Shown here: positions 19,935-31,113 of the stretch, piece after piece
Position numbering within the stretch: the stretch's first letter is position 1
How the letters are laid out: each line of letters starts with the position of its first letter
Assembly (NCBI RefSeq): GCF_000835495.1
Contig: NW_015622544.1
Coordinates: 2,260,855 to 2,324,854, forward strand
Source of the DNA: Cladophialophora immunda
Lineage: Eukaryota > Ascomycota > Eurotiomycetes > Chaetothyriales > Herpotrichiellaceae
Length of the DNA stretch: 64,000 nucleotides
Reading direction: 5' to 3'
The notes under the pieces: model-generated
Databases searched by the model: none
What the model was told of the DNA's origin: nothing
The model's input: only the letters and a program-made list of their open reading frames with translations
Program-made: the position numbers and the translations under genes

Positions 19935-20310
19935 GTAGGAGGGCAGAATATCTATCGCGAGGCTGCAACGAGGCTGACGTCGATGGGGTTACGAGTTTCG
20001 CCTAATGAGCCGCAGGCAGCTGCCCCGAGGCATTAGGGGGCGCCTACAAGCCCTTATTATTATTGGGTGGCAGTCGATGGGTGGGAGGGCCAGTTGGCTA
20101 GTTGCTTACCTAAGTCCATCAATCTCGTTTGGTGTCATCCTCCTCGTCTCCGCCATACCACGCCTCCTGACTGTGTTTGATATAGCCTCTTTACTCCACG
20201 ATTGATGCTATTGCGGGCTCATATCTTGGAACCTGAAATCTTCATCCCTCCCTATGTCTCATTGAGGCTACTCAGAGGCCATCCAATTCGATCATAGTCA
20301 CCATGTCATC
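19935..20310. promoter_or_regulatory. Divergent upstream region (DUF3684 gene / TRS120)
   Basis: 376 bases between two divergent long genes. No TATA box or repeat stands out. An ATG at 20303 in another frame closes after 26 codons and could be a small upstream frame overlapping the TRS120 start. Confidence 0.4.
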
Positions 20311-23300
20311 ATGGGCTACCACCCCTTTCTACCCACAGCTGTCGCAAGGGTCAACGTATTATGTGTCCCAGCCGGGCCGATAACGCCAGATCGGTTTCAG
20401 GAGTTCCTCAAATCTTTGCAGAATGCTGCGATCGTCCAACGTAGAGTTGTGGACTCTTCTCCCTCTTCTGAAGGTACGCACAAACAGCCGCTCAAACTGG
20501 TGTAAAACTCATCCTGCTAATAGCTGTTGACACATCCCGTGCAGGAAATGGCTGTATCTTTTACGACGTCTCAGCAAACCAACAAAGAGGCCGACCGCAT
20601 CTTTTCCCTTTCGAGACGAACACACGGTGCCAGGTGCTCCTGGGACTGATTGATGGCGACAGAGTTGCCAATGGCGTGGCTTCGGACGAAGTCTCTGCCA
20701 CACTTGACTCTATCAGAACCCGATTCGAAGAGCAGCTGCCCTCGAGTCCTGGATTGGTCGTTCGTCGCCTCATTTATTGCGGCCCAGAGCCTTCCAGCCC
20801 TGTTGGCCATGGCATTCTCAGTATGCCAACCGCTGATGTTGAGAATGCCGCACGTACAATCATGACCACTATTTCACGGCAACTCCTGGACGGCATCGAT
20901 CTCATTCTTAGTGACTTTGAAGATCAGCCAATCAGCATGGTGCCAGGTGCAAGCTCACAGACTCCTCGGCGCAGCGGCACAACTCCAATCCCAGGAGAGA
21001 GAAACTCGACTCCCGTGTCCGCAAAGTCTCCGAGCCCGATGCCGGCTTCCAATGGTTCGGAGCAGCAGGTATTGTCTACCCAGGCGTCGTATTCAGGCCT
21101 CTGCTAAAATGTATCTAGAGCGATACATCGAAGGGACGGTTCAACGTGATTCAAGGCATGTTTTGGCTGCAACGTGGCTCCTGGACTGAGGCAATGAGCT
21201 ACCTTGCTGAGGGAGCTGTCATCGCGCAAAGCGGTCACGACCATCTGTGGCATGCAAAGGCTCTAGAGCACCTTCTTATCTGCATGCTTCTCCTGTCTTG
21301 GTCCGAACTAAGCTTCACTGTACCGCAAGTCTGTCGCTCTTTGCCAAACAGAAGCGGAGCATTTCAAGCTGAAGTTGCACCAAAGTCAGGCGACTCATTG
21401 AAGATATTGGCCCAGTTGCTACCGCCATTGGTTGAGACTGTTCTTGAACTCTACGCCAAGGTAGCCAATTTGGACCTGGGTGGCTCTCTGCAAGACATCC
21501 TGAGGGAATGTCGCGTCAGACTTGTGAACATACTGATATATGTGAAGCGCGCCGGGGGTGTGCTAAACAAACAAGGCCTGAATCAGATTGTGACAGGTGA
21601 CAGTGCCGTGCCTGAGAACCCCGTACAGACTAATGGAGAACCTGTTGCCATCTCCAAAGCTGGGCTGGCCAATATCCTGATCGAGACACTTCAAGAAGCT
21701 CAATCGAGCAGAAATCCATCGCATCCTACCAGTATATTGGTTGCAGTCGCCGCTAGTTTGTCAATGCTGGGGTTGGATCGCAAACATGCCTTCTATATCA
21801 AACAATTGATGCAACAGTTCGTTCCGAAATTGATCGAGGCGAGGAAGATTGGTGCTTCTGAGGCTGGTATCCATCCCGCAGCTGGACTTCCACCTCTAAA
21901 CACTGCTCTTCTGGGTATTCTCCCAGAGATGATGGTTGGCACGAGGGCCATGCTGAACCTCGCAGCTGGAGCATATGGGGTCCCTATGCCACCAGTCCAC
22001 AGGCCTGCGCTGAGGATATCTGCTGATCTCAATGACATCCATGTCAGACTCAAAATGTGGGCCATCGAGCACAGTTCTGGAGACGCCATGCTGAAGCTGG
22101 AAATGCTGCGAACGTGTGTGACGGTATGTGAGGCATTGCCTGATGTTCCCGCTGGGCTTCATTTCACGTCGAGCATTCTGCGCGGAGCGAAACAAATTGT
22201 CACCATGCCAAAATACCCAACTGATGCGGTTCCATTGGTCTCTGCGGAGGAGCAAATACGTCTTCTCGACAGTATCAAACGCGCTGTCTTGGCGGCTTCG
22301 CGGCTAGGTGCAGATGGCTGTCGTGCTGAATACTGGGACGATTTCCTCGTCCGAGACATTCAAGTTTTCGAACAAGGTACTTTTGCGAAGCTGATTGCAC
22401 ACAAGCCTAGTGACCTCGCCATACGGGGAAGTGGGCTTGTCGAAACGGTGCGGGATCCATTCATCTACAATCCTTTCTCGAAAGACAAGACCGTCGCCGC
22501 CGCTCCAGTCCTAGTAGCAGGGGAACTAGCCATGTTTGCCGTCCTGCTGCAGAATCCACTCGAAGTGGAGATTGAAATCGAAGAAATGAGTCTGTTGAGC
22601 GAAGGATGTGAGTTCACTCCCTCACACCACAGTATCGTGCTGGGTCCTTTTTCGACGCAGATGTTCACACTCAGTGGCACCCCAACGGGAAGCGGTGACT
22701 TGCAGATTATTGGTTGCAGAGCAACCGTACGCAACTGCTATGAACAGGACTTCCTCACATTCCACGATGATTGGAAACTTCCAGTGATCCCGAAGCAGAA
22801 TGCTATAGGAAGGCCAAGGTCCAGAAGAGAGCAGGCCAATGAAAACGAAGGCTCCATGCTACTGGCAAATTTCCCGTTGAGTCTACCAGGAGCGACACCG
22901 TTGAAGCTCCAGGTCATCGGCTCTCAGCCTCGACTTGTCGCGAAATCCAACAGCCTGGGTGATCCGGCCATTATGCTGCTGGAGGGAGAACGGCGTGTTT
23001 TCGATCTCACGGTAGTCAATGAAAGCCAGGTCGTGGCAGCAGATTTCGTCCTTGTCACTACAGAGGATTCGGTCACTGCGAGGCTGCAGGAGGCTCTTAC
23101 GAATAAAGACCTGAGCCCTGCGGAAGCGTTCGAAATCCAGAACCAGCTCACCGTGCATCTAGCTGTGGATATCATAGATCAGCGCGACAAGAACTCCTCC
23201 AAAACCCTAGAGCCTGGCCAGAGCATTGCATACAAAGTGACAATCTTTGGTCGAGCAGGCCTTGTGAGCGCTGCGGTACAAGCCAATTATGCACACCTTG

Positions 23301-24484
23301 GGGCACCGTCGTCGGAAGTGAAAGGGACTTTCTACACCAGGCAGATCAGGTTCCCCATCTCTGTCACAGTCAACGGGTGCGTGGAAATACCACGCTGCAA
23401 TATCTTCCCGATTCATGGTGACTTCAGCTGGGGTTCCGGCTCAACTACAGACAAGTCAGGGGAAGTATACGATCATGATCCCGGCAGGATACCAGGTGTA
23501 CCCATGCTGTCCAATTGGCTCAAATCTCAACCTGATGCAAGTCAATACTGCATGTTATCGCTTGACCTACGGAATGTCTGGCCACAACCCCTTCACATTG
23601 AGCTGCAAGCAGCGAAGTGGAGATCAGAATCAGATACCGACGATCAGCTCTGGAAGGATGCGTATTCAGTCACTGAGACACTGCAACCTGGACATGTCAG
23701 CCGGGTGATTTTGCTGGTCCCTCGCCTGTTCATTCAGCATCCACATGCACCAATTCCGAACCTAGAGACCCAGAAGCAATTTGTGGTAACGGCATCGAAA
23801 CTAAGCCCAGAAGCAGAAGCAGCAAGCCGAGAGTCCTTCTGGTACCGCGAAGAGCTTCTTAAATGCCTACGAGGGACGTGGCGGGAAGAAGGCTCAACTA
23901 GACATGGAGAGATTGATCTGAGGAAAGGTGTCAGATTGAGTCCACGTATGGTGGATGCACTCAAAGTCAACCACGTCGAGATCGAGTTCGCTGTCAAACC
24001 GCACGAAAAGATTCGAGTGATGGGCGGCGATGGCGACACAGGCGTGAGAAAGATCGGAAAATCACATTTCGTCGTCCAGACTGAGGTGTTCGCAACCCTT
24101 TCAGCTACAATTTACAACCACAGCCAAGAGAGCTTGCGCCTACTCCTTCGTCTCCAGCCTGCTCTGCGACACCAACCTCATAACATCGCCCTGGACTTAA
24201 CAAAGCGGTTCATCTGGACTGGTGTGCTCCAGCGTGCCCTGTACCCCGCCATTGAGCCTGGCGGTATTTGTGTGGCCGAACTGGGTATAATTGCGCTTGC
24301 TGATGGAGAGTATGAGATCAATGCGTCCGTTGAGGAGATCAGCCGTCGTCGCACGCAAAGCACTGTAGCGTCGTCGGAGGTGCCGGGCGCTACCCTCGAA
24401 AGACGGATCTGGCATGCCAGATCGCCTTGTCTGATCGACGCCGTTGGGCCGGAGGTTTCGCATCTCAAGACCTCAGAGGACTGA
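20311..24484 (+). CDS. trs120: TRAPP II complex subunit Trs120 (TRAPPC9/HypA)
   Basis: Large subunit of the TRAPP II tethering and Rab-activating complex at the late Golgi. Exons 20311-20473, 20545-21068 and 21119-24484 give 1350 residues. The N-terminus (HPFLPTAVARVNVLCVPAGP) resembles the Trs120 opening, followed by NGCIFYDVSANQQRGPHRLF after intron 1. Intron 2 is 50 nt (GTATTG...TATCTAG, with a TGCTAAAAT branch sequence) and joins a Ser/Pro-rich linker to GRFNVIQGMFWLQRGSWTEA, the conserved TPR-like region. Beta-sandwich (ASPM-SPD-2-Hydin-like) repeats fill the C-terminal half, e.g. LQNPLEVEIEIEEMSLLSEG. Length fits mould HypA proteins. The last 12 coding bases overlap the coding end of POC3 on the other strand. 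Confidence 0.88.
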
Positions 24485-25015
24485 TAGAACAAGGTCAACA
24501 ATCTGCAGAAAGACATCCCGCTCAAGTTCGACTTTGGCAAGCCCTAGTCCAAGCATGAGAGCGCGACTTTCATCGGGTGTCTTGCTGACGATTGCATTGG
24601 CAATTTGCGAAGCGTACAGTTGGCCCATAGCTTCACGCTCAGAACCACCGGCACCCAGCAGTGTCCGCGGCGAGAAGCGAGTCGATGGAAGCAAAGCGTC
24701 ATCTCCCGAGCGGGCTGTTTGGAAGTAAGGGTCCGAATGAGTAGGGTTGTCGCTCAGGAGTGGCACCGTAACCTCGTATGCATGTCAGCAGGTAACCCAG
24801 GAGATATTCGCTAGTCTTGGGGGTGTATATACCCATTGACCTAGCCTTCCATTCTGCGTTATTGTGATCATGATTTTGTCCGCAAACGAGATGTACATGA
24901 CGTCCGTTTTCACCCCGTTTACCTCTCCCGCCACTTGCTTCGTCGGTGCAGGGAAAGGGATTGTAACCTTCGTGTCGTCCATATCTGCCACGCCGTAGTC
25001 TTGTGGTAGGCCCAT
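24473..25015 (-). CDS. poc3: 20S proteasome assembly chaperone Poc3/PAC3-like
   Basis: Small chaperone that pairs with Poc4 in building the proteasome alpha ring. Exons 25015-24833 and 24772-24473 give 160 residues; starting at the ATG at 24982 (MDDTKVTIPFPAPTKQ) gives 149, which may be correct since the conserved region begins there. Recognised by IPFPAPTKQVAGEVNGVKTD, ISFADKIMITITQNGRLGQW and, after the intron (GTATAT...CATACGAG), VTVPLLSDNPT; the C-terminus LMLGLGLAKVELERDVFLQI matches the family. The stop at 24473-24475 lies inside the TRS120 coding sequence on the opposite strand. The gene is divergent from DHR1 with about 265-295 bp between starts. The N-terminal start is the main uncertainty. 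Confidence 0.82.
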
Positions 25016-25098
25016 GCTCTGCGGAAAGAAGTATTGGTCGCTAGGGCTTTCAACTGAGAGTTGTGAAGCAGAGTTTCAAGCCTGATGTTCGGAGTGTC

Positions 25099-25106
25099 CA
25101 CGTGAC
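25099..25106. promoter_or_regulatory. CDEI/E-box-like CACGTGAC site
   Basis: Reverse complement GTCACGTG matches RTCACRTG and lies in the poc3/dhr1 divergent promoter, 84 bp upstream of the poc3 ATG at 25015. Inferred site. Confidence 0.4.
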
Positions 25107-25278
25107 CGCACTGGCCTTCACCGCCTCGAGTCAACGAGCGTCACCGCCAACATTTTCTGCCGGGTTTTCAGGATAATTTCCATGCACCAGACAGATTTCC
25201 CGCGATACGCAGGATTTTGCATTCTGTTTTGACGGGGAGAGCCTTCATGGCGTCCAGGGCCGAATATTTGTGATCCCA

Positions 25279-28200
25279 ATGCCTCGCTTTGTCCCCCGCC
25301 AGCGGAAGCACAAAGTGCTTGCCCGCCAACATGCGCAAGCTGGACCATCGCCGGCCAACGCCGCCCCTCAGCAGTCCAACCAAGAAATCATAGTCCCCCA
25401 AAGCAAGGTCGAGAGAGAGGCCAAAAAGCAAAAGTTGAGAGAAGAATTGAGAGCCCAGCAACCCCACATCTCAAGCAAGAAACAGAAGAGGTTGGACAAG
25501 TACATTGAGAATAAGTTGCGGAAGGACGAGACATTAGACTTGCTGCGGAAATTGGAGCAAGAGAAGGAGAAGTATGAGGCTGCTGTTGCAAATAGCTCTG
25601 GGAATTTGGGGAAGCGCACATATGGCGACTTTGTGAGTGACACAGGGCCAAGTCCAAAGCGTCAAACACAAAAGACTCCACAGATGCAAGACGATTCCGA
25701 CGTCGAGAGCGAGGACTCCTTCGAGGCCGAGCACAGGGAAGCCTTTGACGAGGATAAAGGCCCGAAGGAACCTATCATACCGCGCGGGCCTCTTCAGGTA
25801 CAGGGGAGCGGGCTTGCCCGACCGTTGGCAGTAGATGAAAATGGATTACCCATCATACAGTCACGAAAGAGCAAGAAACGGAATCGACCCCGAGTCGAGG
25901 TTCCAGTCGAGTTGCCCTGGGAAGGCTTCGACTCGGAGCCAAGTGAAAATGAGGAGCATTCAGCGGAAGAGGACTCAGAAGACGAAGAAGAAGGCCCGAG
26001 TTCTGCAAACTCTGATTCGTCAAGCGAACCAGAGGATGCCTCAGATGGAGAAGACGATACAGACATGTCCGAAGCGTACGAGGGCGATGGCGACAAAATC
26101 AAACCAAGGAATTCAGCATTCAAAGCGTGGGCGACCCAGCAATTAAATCAATCCGTAGGGCACACGCCATCTTACACAACGGGCGAAGGACAACTCTTAC
26201 CTGTGCTCAAACCTGCCACAAAATCAGACACTCAACCTCCGAAACCTTCGCCAGCAACTCAATTACCAAATCCTATACCTAATCGAAGAGCGTACGCGGT
26301 GCATGTTCGTCGACCCGAGGATATCCAACAAGCTCGGTCCCAACTGCCGATTCTTCAGCGGGAACAGGAAATTATGGAGGCTGTTCACAATAATCACGTT
26401 GTGATCATCAAAGGTGAAACTGGCAGCGGGAAAACTACACAGATACCACAATTCCTCTTCGAAGCCGGCTACGGGTCTCCCGAAGGACCAACTCCAGGCA
26501 TGATTGGAGTCACGCAGCCTCGTCGTGTTGCTGCAGTCAGTATGGCAAAGCGGGTCAGCACTGAGCTGGGAGAACATGGGCACAAAGTGGCATATCAGAT
26601 CAGGTTTGACAGCACCGTGTCTTCGAACACAGCTGTCAAGTTCATGACGGACGGTATTTTGTTGCGTGAGCTCTCCGAGGATTTGCTGCTGAGGAAATAT
26701 TCCGTGATAGTTGTCGACGAGGCCCACGAGAGGAGCGTCAACACTGACATACTGATTGGAATGCTCAGCAAAATTGTTCCAGCGAGGATGCAGAAGAATC
26801 AATTCAATCCGAATCCGAAGCCTCTCAAATTGGTCATCATGTCTGCTACACTCAACATTGGTGATTTTCTGCATGAGAAGCTCTTCTCTCCATCACTACG
26901 ACCACCCATAGTTGAGGCTGAAGGACGTCAGCACCGTGTAACAACACACTTTGCGCTAAGATCACGAGCAGATTACGTGGAAGAGGTGATCGAAAAGCTC
27001 CGACGAGCTCACCGGAAACTCCCCAGGGGCGGCATCCTTGTTTTCCTGACTGGCCAGAACGAAATCAAGCAGGTCGGCAATCGATTGAATGCCCTTCTGG
27101 GTTCAGGAAAGAGGAACAGTGGTCGGACGAACACACCTCGGGTAGAAATTGCTGCGAGTGAAGCCCCACTTGAAGTTGAGGATTTCGAGTTGGGTGCAGT
27201 GAAGGTGGACGAAGAACAGGACGATTTTGATATGGAAATATTGACGCACTCGGATGATGAAGCGGAAGAGAAGGAGTTCGACATTTCAGATGAGGAGGAC
27301 GAAGAAGAAGGTGAGGCAACAGCTACTCAAGACCGAGTGCCTTCGAAATCAAAGGATCCATACACGTCTGTCCACATCCTCCCCCTCTACTCCCAACTGC
27401 CAACTGCCGAACAACTTAAGGTGTTCGAACCACCGCCTCCGGGAGCAAGATTGATCGTTCTTGCTACCAACGTGGCCGAAACGAGTTTGACCATCCCCGG
27501 TATACGCTACGTTTTCGATACGGGGCGCAGCAAAGAACGCAAATACAACCTTGACACAGGCGTCCAGAGCTTTGAAATCGACTATATCAGCAAGGCCAGC
27601 GCGCAGCAGCGTGCCGGTCGTGCAGGCCGTACGGGGCCCGGGCACTGCTGGCGGCTATACTCGTCAGCAGTGTATGAGCAATTCTTTCCCGATCACGCAG
27701 AGCCCGAGATCTTGAGGGCACCGGCCGAGAGTGTGGTACTGCAGTTGAAGGGGTTCGCCTATCCACGACCGATCGCTGAATTTCCGTTCCCAACACCACC
27801 GGCTGCCCCAACTCTGAACAAGGCAGAACAGCTGTTGAGAAACCTTGGGGCTCTGACTGGTAGTGGTTCGATCACCGACTTGGGGAGACAGTTATCGATG
27901 TATCCATTGTCACCACGTCTCGGTAAGATTCTGGTAGCGAGCGTCACTGACCCAGACTTGCTTTGGCACATCCTTGCACTCGTCTCCGCTATAGCGGTAC
28001 CGGAAATCTTTATCACGGAAGGCCAACTCAATCTCACTGATGATAAAACCACGGCAACAGCCTTGTCAGGTACTCATCCGCAGGATGATGAGGACGAGGA
28101 GGAAGTATACACGATCGAGAAACAACAGGAAGACGACCACCGCGAGAAGCTACGACAAGAGTATGGTCGTGCCCGTGCGACGCTGAGCAAAAACGATAAA

Positions 28201-29052
28201 ACATCCGATGCGATGAAACTCCTTACTGCGATATCTTCATATCTCGACAGCTCTCCGGCTAGCAGAGAGGCCGTGTGCAAATCGCTCTTCCTCCGTCCCA
28301 AAGCCATGGCCGAAATCGCTCAGCTTCGTGATCAACTGGAACATGTGGTCCGCATGAACCATCGCAGCACGATCACCAGTGAGACGCTCTCCAACTCCCG
28401 GAAGACCAAAATCTCCTCGAGCAAAGCGGCCACCCGAATCAACACGATCGTGACGTCCGGGTTCGTCGACCAAATCGCAATCCGCTACGACAAGGCACCG
28501 CAGCCTCCGTCCGACACACCATTGAAACCGCGCCGGGCGATTGACGTACCCTACCTCCCACTAATCCCTCTGCACGACCGCGCGGCTGCTCCCCTACACG
28601 AGAAAGCGGTGTTTATCCATCCGTCATCGGTCCTCGCGAGGGCTAACGTCAAAGACCTGCCCGAGTATATCTGTTACAGCCACCTGCAACGCTCCCAGGC
28701 CCACACAGTCATCTCGTCCTCGTCCTCGTCGCTCTCGGAAGTCAACAACAAGAAAATCCCCAAGACGAGAATGTTCCCTCTCGCGCCCGTCACTTCGCCG
28801 CAGCTGGCGTACATTGCTAGGGACACAGCGCTGGTCAACTACGGCAAACCTGTTCCCAAGACCAAGATCGAGGACCTGCCCGGGTCGCCTAGGAGGAGAG
28901 AGTGTTGGGTCACGGTCGACATGCGCGCGAGTGCCGGCGTTGGCGGGAGCGGCGGTGCGCTGGGCTGGCCCTTGCCGCCGGTCAAGGTGAGGCAGGTCAT
29001 GGATGTGAAGAGCAAGACTGGGTGGAGGGTAGAGAAGGTGCTGAGTCCATGA
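25279..29052 (+). CDS. ecm16: DEAH-box RNA helicase Dhr1/Ecm16 (DHX37)
   Basis: Nucleolar helicase needed for 18S rRNA maturation, where it displaces U3 snoRNA from the pre-40S particle. Single exon; the first ATG (25279, MPRFVPRQRKHKVLARQHAQ) gives 1257 residues. Residues 1-340 are charged and low-complexity with acidic runs (SEDEEEGPSSANSDSSSEPE). The helicase core has Walker A GETGSGKTTQ (~379), motif II DEAH (~480), motif III SATL, and the late motif QRAGRAGRTGPGHCWRLY. An acidic insertion (DEEDEEEGEATAT) splits the two RecA domains, as is normal for Dhr1. HA2 and OB-fold regions follow. The family assignment rests on the N-terminus, length and insertion pattern. Confidence 0.95.
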   Translation: MPRFVPRQRKHKVLARQHAQAGPSPANAAPQQSNQEIIVPQSKVEREAKKQKLREELRAQQPHISSKKQKRLDKYIENKLRKDETLDLLRKLEQEKEKYEAAVANSSGNLGKRTYGDFVSDTGPSPKRQTQKTPQMQDDSDVESEDSFEAEHREAFDEDKGPKEPIIPRGPLQVQGSGLARPLAVDENGLPIIQSRKSKKRNRPRVEVPVELPWEGFDSEPSENEEHSAEEDSEDEEEGPSSANSDSSSEPEDASDGEDDTDMSEAYEGDGDKIKPRNSAFKAWATQQLNQSVGHTPSYTTGEGQLLPVLKPATKSDTQPPKPSPATQLPNPIPNRRAYAVHVRRPEDIQQARSQLPILQREQEIMEAVHNNHVVIIKGETGSGKTTQIPQFLFEAGYGSPEGPTPGMIGVTQPRRVAAVSMAKRVSTELGEHGHKVAYQIRFDSTVSSNTAVKFMTDGILLRELSEDLLLRKYSVIVVDEAHERSVNTDILIGMLSKIVPARMQKNQFNPNPKPLKLVIMSATLNIGDFLHEKLFSPSLRPPIVEAEGRQHRVTTHFALRSRADYVEEVIEKLRRAHRKLPRGGILVFLTGQNEIKQVGNRLNALLGSGKRNSGRTNTPRVEIAASEAPLEVEDFELGAVKVDEEQDDFDMEILTHSDDEAEEKEFDISDEEDEEEGEATATQDRVPSKSKDPYTSVHILPLYSQLPTAEQLKVFEPPPPGARLIVLATNVAETSLTIPGIRYVFDTGRSKERKYNLDTGVQSFEIDYISKASAQQRAGRAGRTGPGHCWRLYSSAVYEQFFPDHAEPEILRAPAESVVLQLKGFAYPRPIAEFPFPTPPAAPTLNKAEQLLRNLGALTGSGSITDLGRQLSMYPLSPRLGKILVASVTDPDLLWHILALVSAIAVPEIFITEGQLNLTDDKTTATALSGTHPQDDEDEEEVYTIEKQQEDDHREKLRQEYGRARATLSKNDKTSDAMKLLTAISSYLDSSPASREAVCKSLFLRPKAMAEIAQLRDQLEHVVRMNHRSTITSETLSNSRKTKISSSKAATRINTIVTSGFVDQIAIRYDKAPQPPSDTPLKPRRAIDVPYLPLIPLHDRAAAPLHEKAVFIHPSSVLARANVKDLPEYICYSHLQRSQAHTVISSSSSSLSEVNNKKIPKTRMFPLAPVTSPQLAYIARDTALVNYGKPVPKTKIEDLPGSPRRRECWVTVDMRASAGVGGSGGALGWPLPPVKVRQVMDVKSKTGWRVEKVLSP

Positions 29053-29643
29053 CCCTTAAGCGGGCGGGTGGTTGGGACCATTACGCAGTGTAGAGGGGAG
29101 TGATAGAATTTCGGACAATGTCAGATAGAATCTACTCGGAGGAGTCCTGTATAGACTACCGACTGTTTATACCGCTTGTCCTGATTCTTCGGGGAGCGAC
29201 GTGAAAACCTAGCTCGCCAGAATTCGTTGTATGACTTTGATTCGATGCTGAAGGAGTGCCATCTTTGCAAGCTCACATGGCTGGCTAGCTACCTAGCTAC
29301 CTAGCTACCTAGCAACCCATGTATCCAGCTCCAAAAAAGCCGTGGTATCTTTTGCACGATGACCTGGGCTCTTCTCGTGTCCCACATCTGTACAGCCTCG
29401 TGTGCATATGTCCAGCCGACTATGACAGTTTTTCTTGGAAGACTAGATCTTCGTACATTGAGTCTCTGATGTCAAGCAGATTCCGTCGCGCGCAGTTGAC
29501 AATCAATCCGATATCGCAACCACCATCTTTCTTCGCTCCTGACTCTTCTTCCCCTCCCTTATCTCTCCTCTCTCCGGTGTGCAACCCCCCCTTTCAACAA
29601 CGCGAGAGCATCGTGGTTATCGTCCAAAAGGCAGGTTTAACCT
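29053..29643. other. Convergent 3' spacer with a short tandem repeat
   Basis: 590 bases between the dhr1 end and the APH-kinase end. It contains an 8-bp repeat array (29286-29313). No gene seen. Confidence 0.45.
29286..29313 (+). repeat. 8-bp tandem repeat, 3.5 copies
   Basis: The unit TAGCTACC occurs three times plus TAGC, perfectly repeated. It lies in the convergent 3' region of dhr1. No function is evident. Confidence 0.85.
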
Positions 29644-31113
29644 TCAGCCTCGCGTGCTGTTGGTCCGCCTTCGGCTCCGCTTCTCACGCTCCTCCGCCGG
29701 CACCATCTCTTCCAACCACTTGACGGCCTTCTCGACTCGGGCTTTGGCAGCCTCCATCTCCTCCTGCAACTGCTCCGCGTTGTACCCCTGCTCCTCCTTG
29801 ATCCACCACGGGGCAGTATTGATCGTGGTGCGCAAGAGGAGCACGGCTTGTTGGAACTCACCCGTGCCAAACTCGAAACACTTGTCCCCGGCCTTTCCGA
29901 CGGACGAGGGCGGCGGGATCTTCAGTGTCAAGGTCTCCGGCAAGGCTTCACGGTCCTTCAACTCGGACAAGAACACGGCGTACTTTTTGAGCGGCCACTC
30001 CTCCTGGTCATTCTGAAGCGTGTTGGCGAATTCCTCTTCCTTGGGGAAAAAGCCCGCAAACTCGAAATCGATGATGGCCGAGACTTTCACGTCGCCCGAC
30101 GGGTCGGGCGAGACTAGGACATTGCGGGTGGAAAGATCGTCGTGGGTGAATATCATGGGCTCAATTCCGTAGCGAAACATGGGGAGCTTCGGGAGTGTGT
30201 TGTCGGCCATGCGCTTCACGAGCTCGTGCACTTCGTCCGAGGTGTGATCATAGAGCTTGCCATCCTTGAGCCTCTTCAGAGAGTTTTTCAGCACGAAGGC
30301 GTGGTACTTCTCTGACGTAGTCAGAGGAGATGGTGGAGAGTGGTTGGTTATCAGTCCGTCAATGTGAACCTCGTAGCCTGGAAGAATGGCTTTGTCGTAA
30401 CGTACAGCTGCAGGCTGAGGGGTGGAGTTGCTGCCAACAATTCGCAGATTGCCCACTGCCTTCGCTGGAGGCATGTCCTTCCGCCATGTAGCCACATATA
30501 CGGCGATTTTGCGCATCAACTCATCTCCCGCACTGCCCGACAATTCATCTGGACTGATCGGCCTACCAGGTTCGCGCGTCATCAAAATCCAGCCTTGCCC
30601 CTCCGTGTCTTTGCGAACATCCTCAATCGGGGTGCCATCCTCCGCTTTGATCGCCAGTACTGGAATGTTCTTTGGTTCTGTATCTCTGAAACCACGGGGA
30701 TATTGAGGTGTCCTGACCTTCTTGCCATCGTCCGACCAGGCAAGCAGTTTTGGAGCCGGGATGGATGGACAGTGTTTTTCCAAAAGAAGGAGGCAGGCCA
30801 CCTCGTTCTGCACTTTGTTTCGTCCAAAGGGATGGCCGGCAATCTTGAGCACCAAAAATGAGGACTGAATCTGAGTCGTTGTTTTCGTCACTTCAACTTC
30901 ACTTCCGTTCCACTCTGGTCGGAGAGTGCGAACAGGCTCGGTGAGATTCACAAAGTAGATCCGATTGTTAAAGGACTTTCCTGACGGCAGGTGCTCGATG
31001 ATCATGTGGTCTCGCTTGACAAAAGGAAGACATCTTTCCACCACGGTCTTGATCTTTTCGTCGGAGAAGTAAACGTCGTAGTTGGGATTAGAGCGAGGGG
31101 TGGCTCGGTCCAT
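29644..31113 (-). CDS. Aminoglycoside phosphotransferase (APH)-fold kinase
   Basis: Kinase-like protein of the APH/choline kinase superfamily, common in moulds and mostly of unknown substrate. Single exon, 489 residues, starting at a true ATG (MDRATPRSNPNYDVYFSDEK). The N-lobe has FLVLKIAGHPFGRNKVQNEV, a nucleotide-binding-like beta-Lys strand; the catalytic loop is THDDLSTRNVLVS with His324, Asp326 and Asn331, and the metal-binding motif is AIIDFEFAG. All residues expected for phosphotransfer are present. The last ~45 residues are a charged helix rich in Lys, Arg and Glu (EREKRSRRRTNSTRG). The family name does not imply antibiotic resistance; in fungi these proteins are generally of unassigned role. 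Confidence 0.85.
   Translation of the reverse strand: MDRATPRSNPNYDVYFSDEKIKTVVERCLPFVKRDHMIIEHLPSGKSFNNRIYFVNLTEPVRTLRPEWNGSEVEVTKTTTQIQSSFLVLKIAGHPFGRNKVQNEVACLLLLEKHCPSIPAPKLLAWSDDGKKVRTPQYPRGFRDTEPKNIPVLAIKAEDGTPIEDVRKDTEGQGWILMTREPGRPISPDELSGSAGDELMRKIAVYVATWRKDMPPAKAVGNLRIVGSNSTPQPAAVRYDKAILPGYEVHIDGLITNHSPPSPLTTSEKYHAFVLKNSLKRLKDGKLYDHTSDEVHELVKRMADNTLPKLPMFRYGIEPMIFTHDDLSTRNVLVSPDPSGDVKVSAIIDFEFAGFFPKEEEFANTLQNDQEEWPLKKYAVFLSELKDREALPETLTLKIPPPSSVGKAGDKCFEFGTGEFQQAVLLLRTTINTAPWWIKEEQGYNAEQLQEEMEAAKARVEKAVKWLEEMVPAEEREKRSRRRTNSTRG

Noticed and set aside
25118..25467. Upstream minus-strand frames that could extend Poc3 (for example one starting with a Lys/Val-rich peptide)
   Set aside because: They lie over the dhr1 start and no conserved N-terminus is expected before the IPFPAPTKQ motif.
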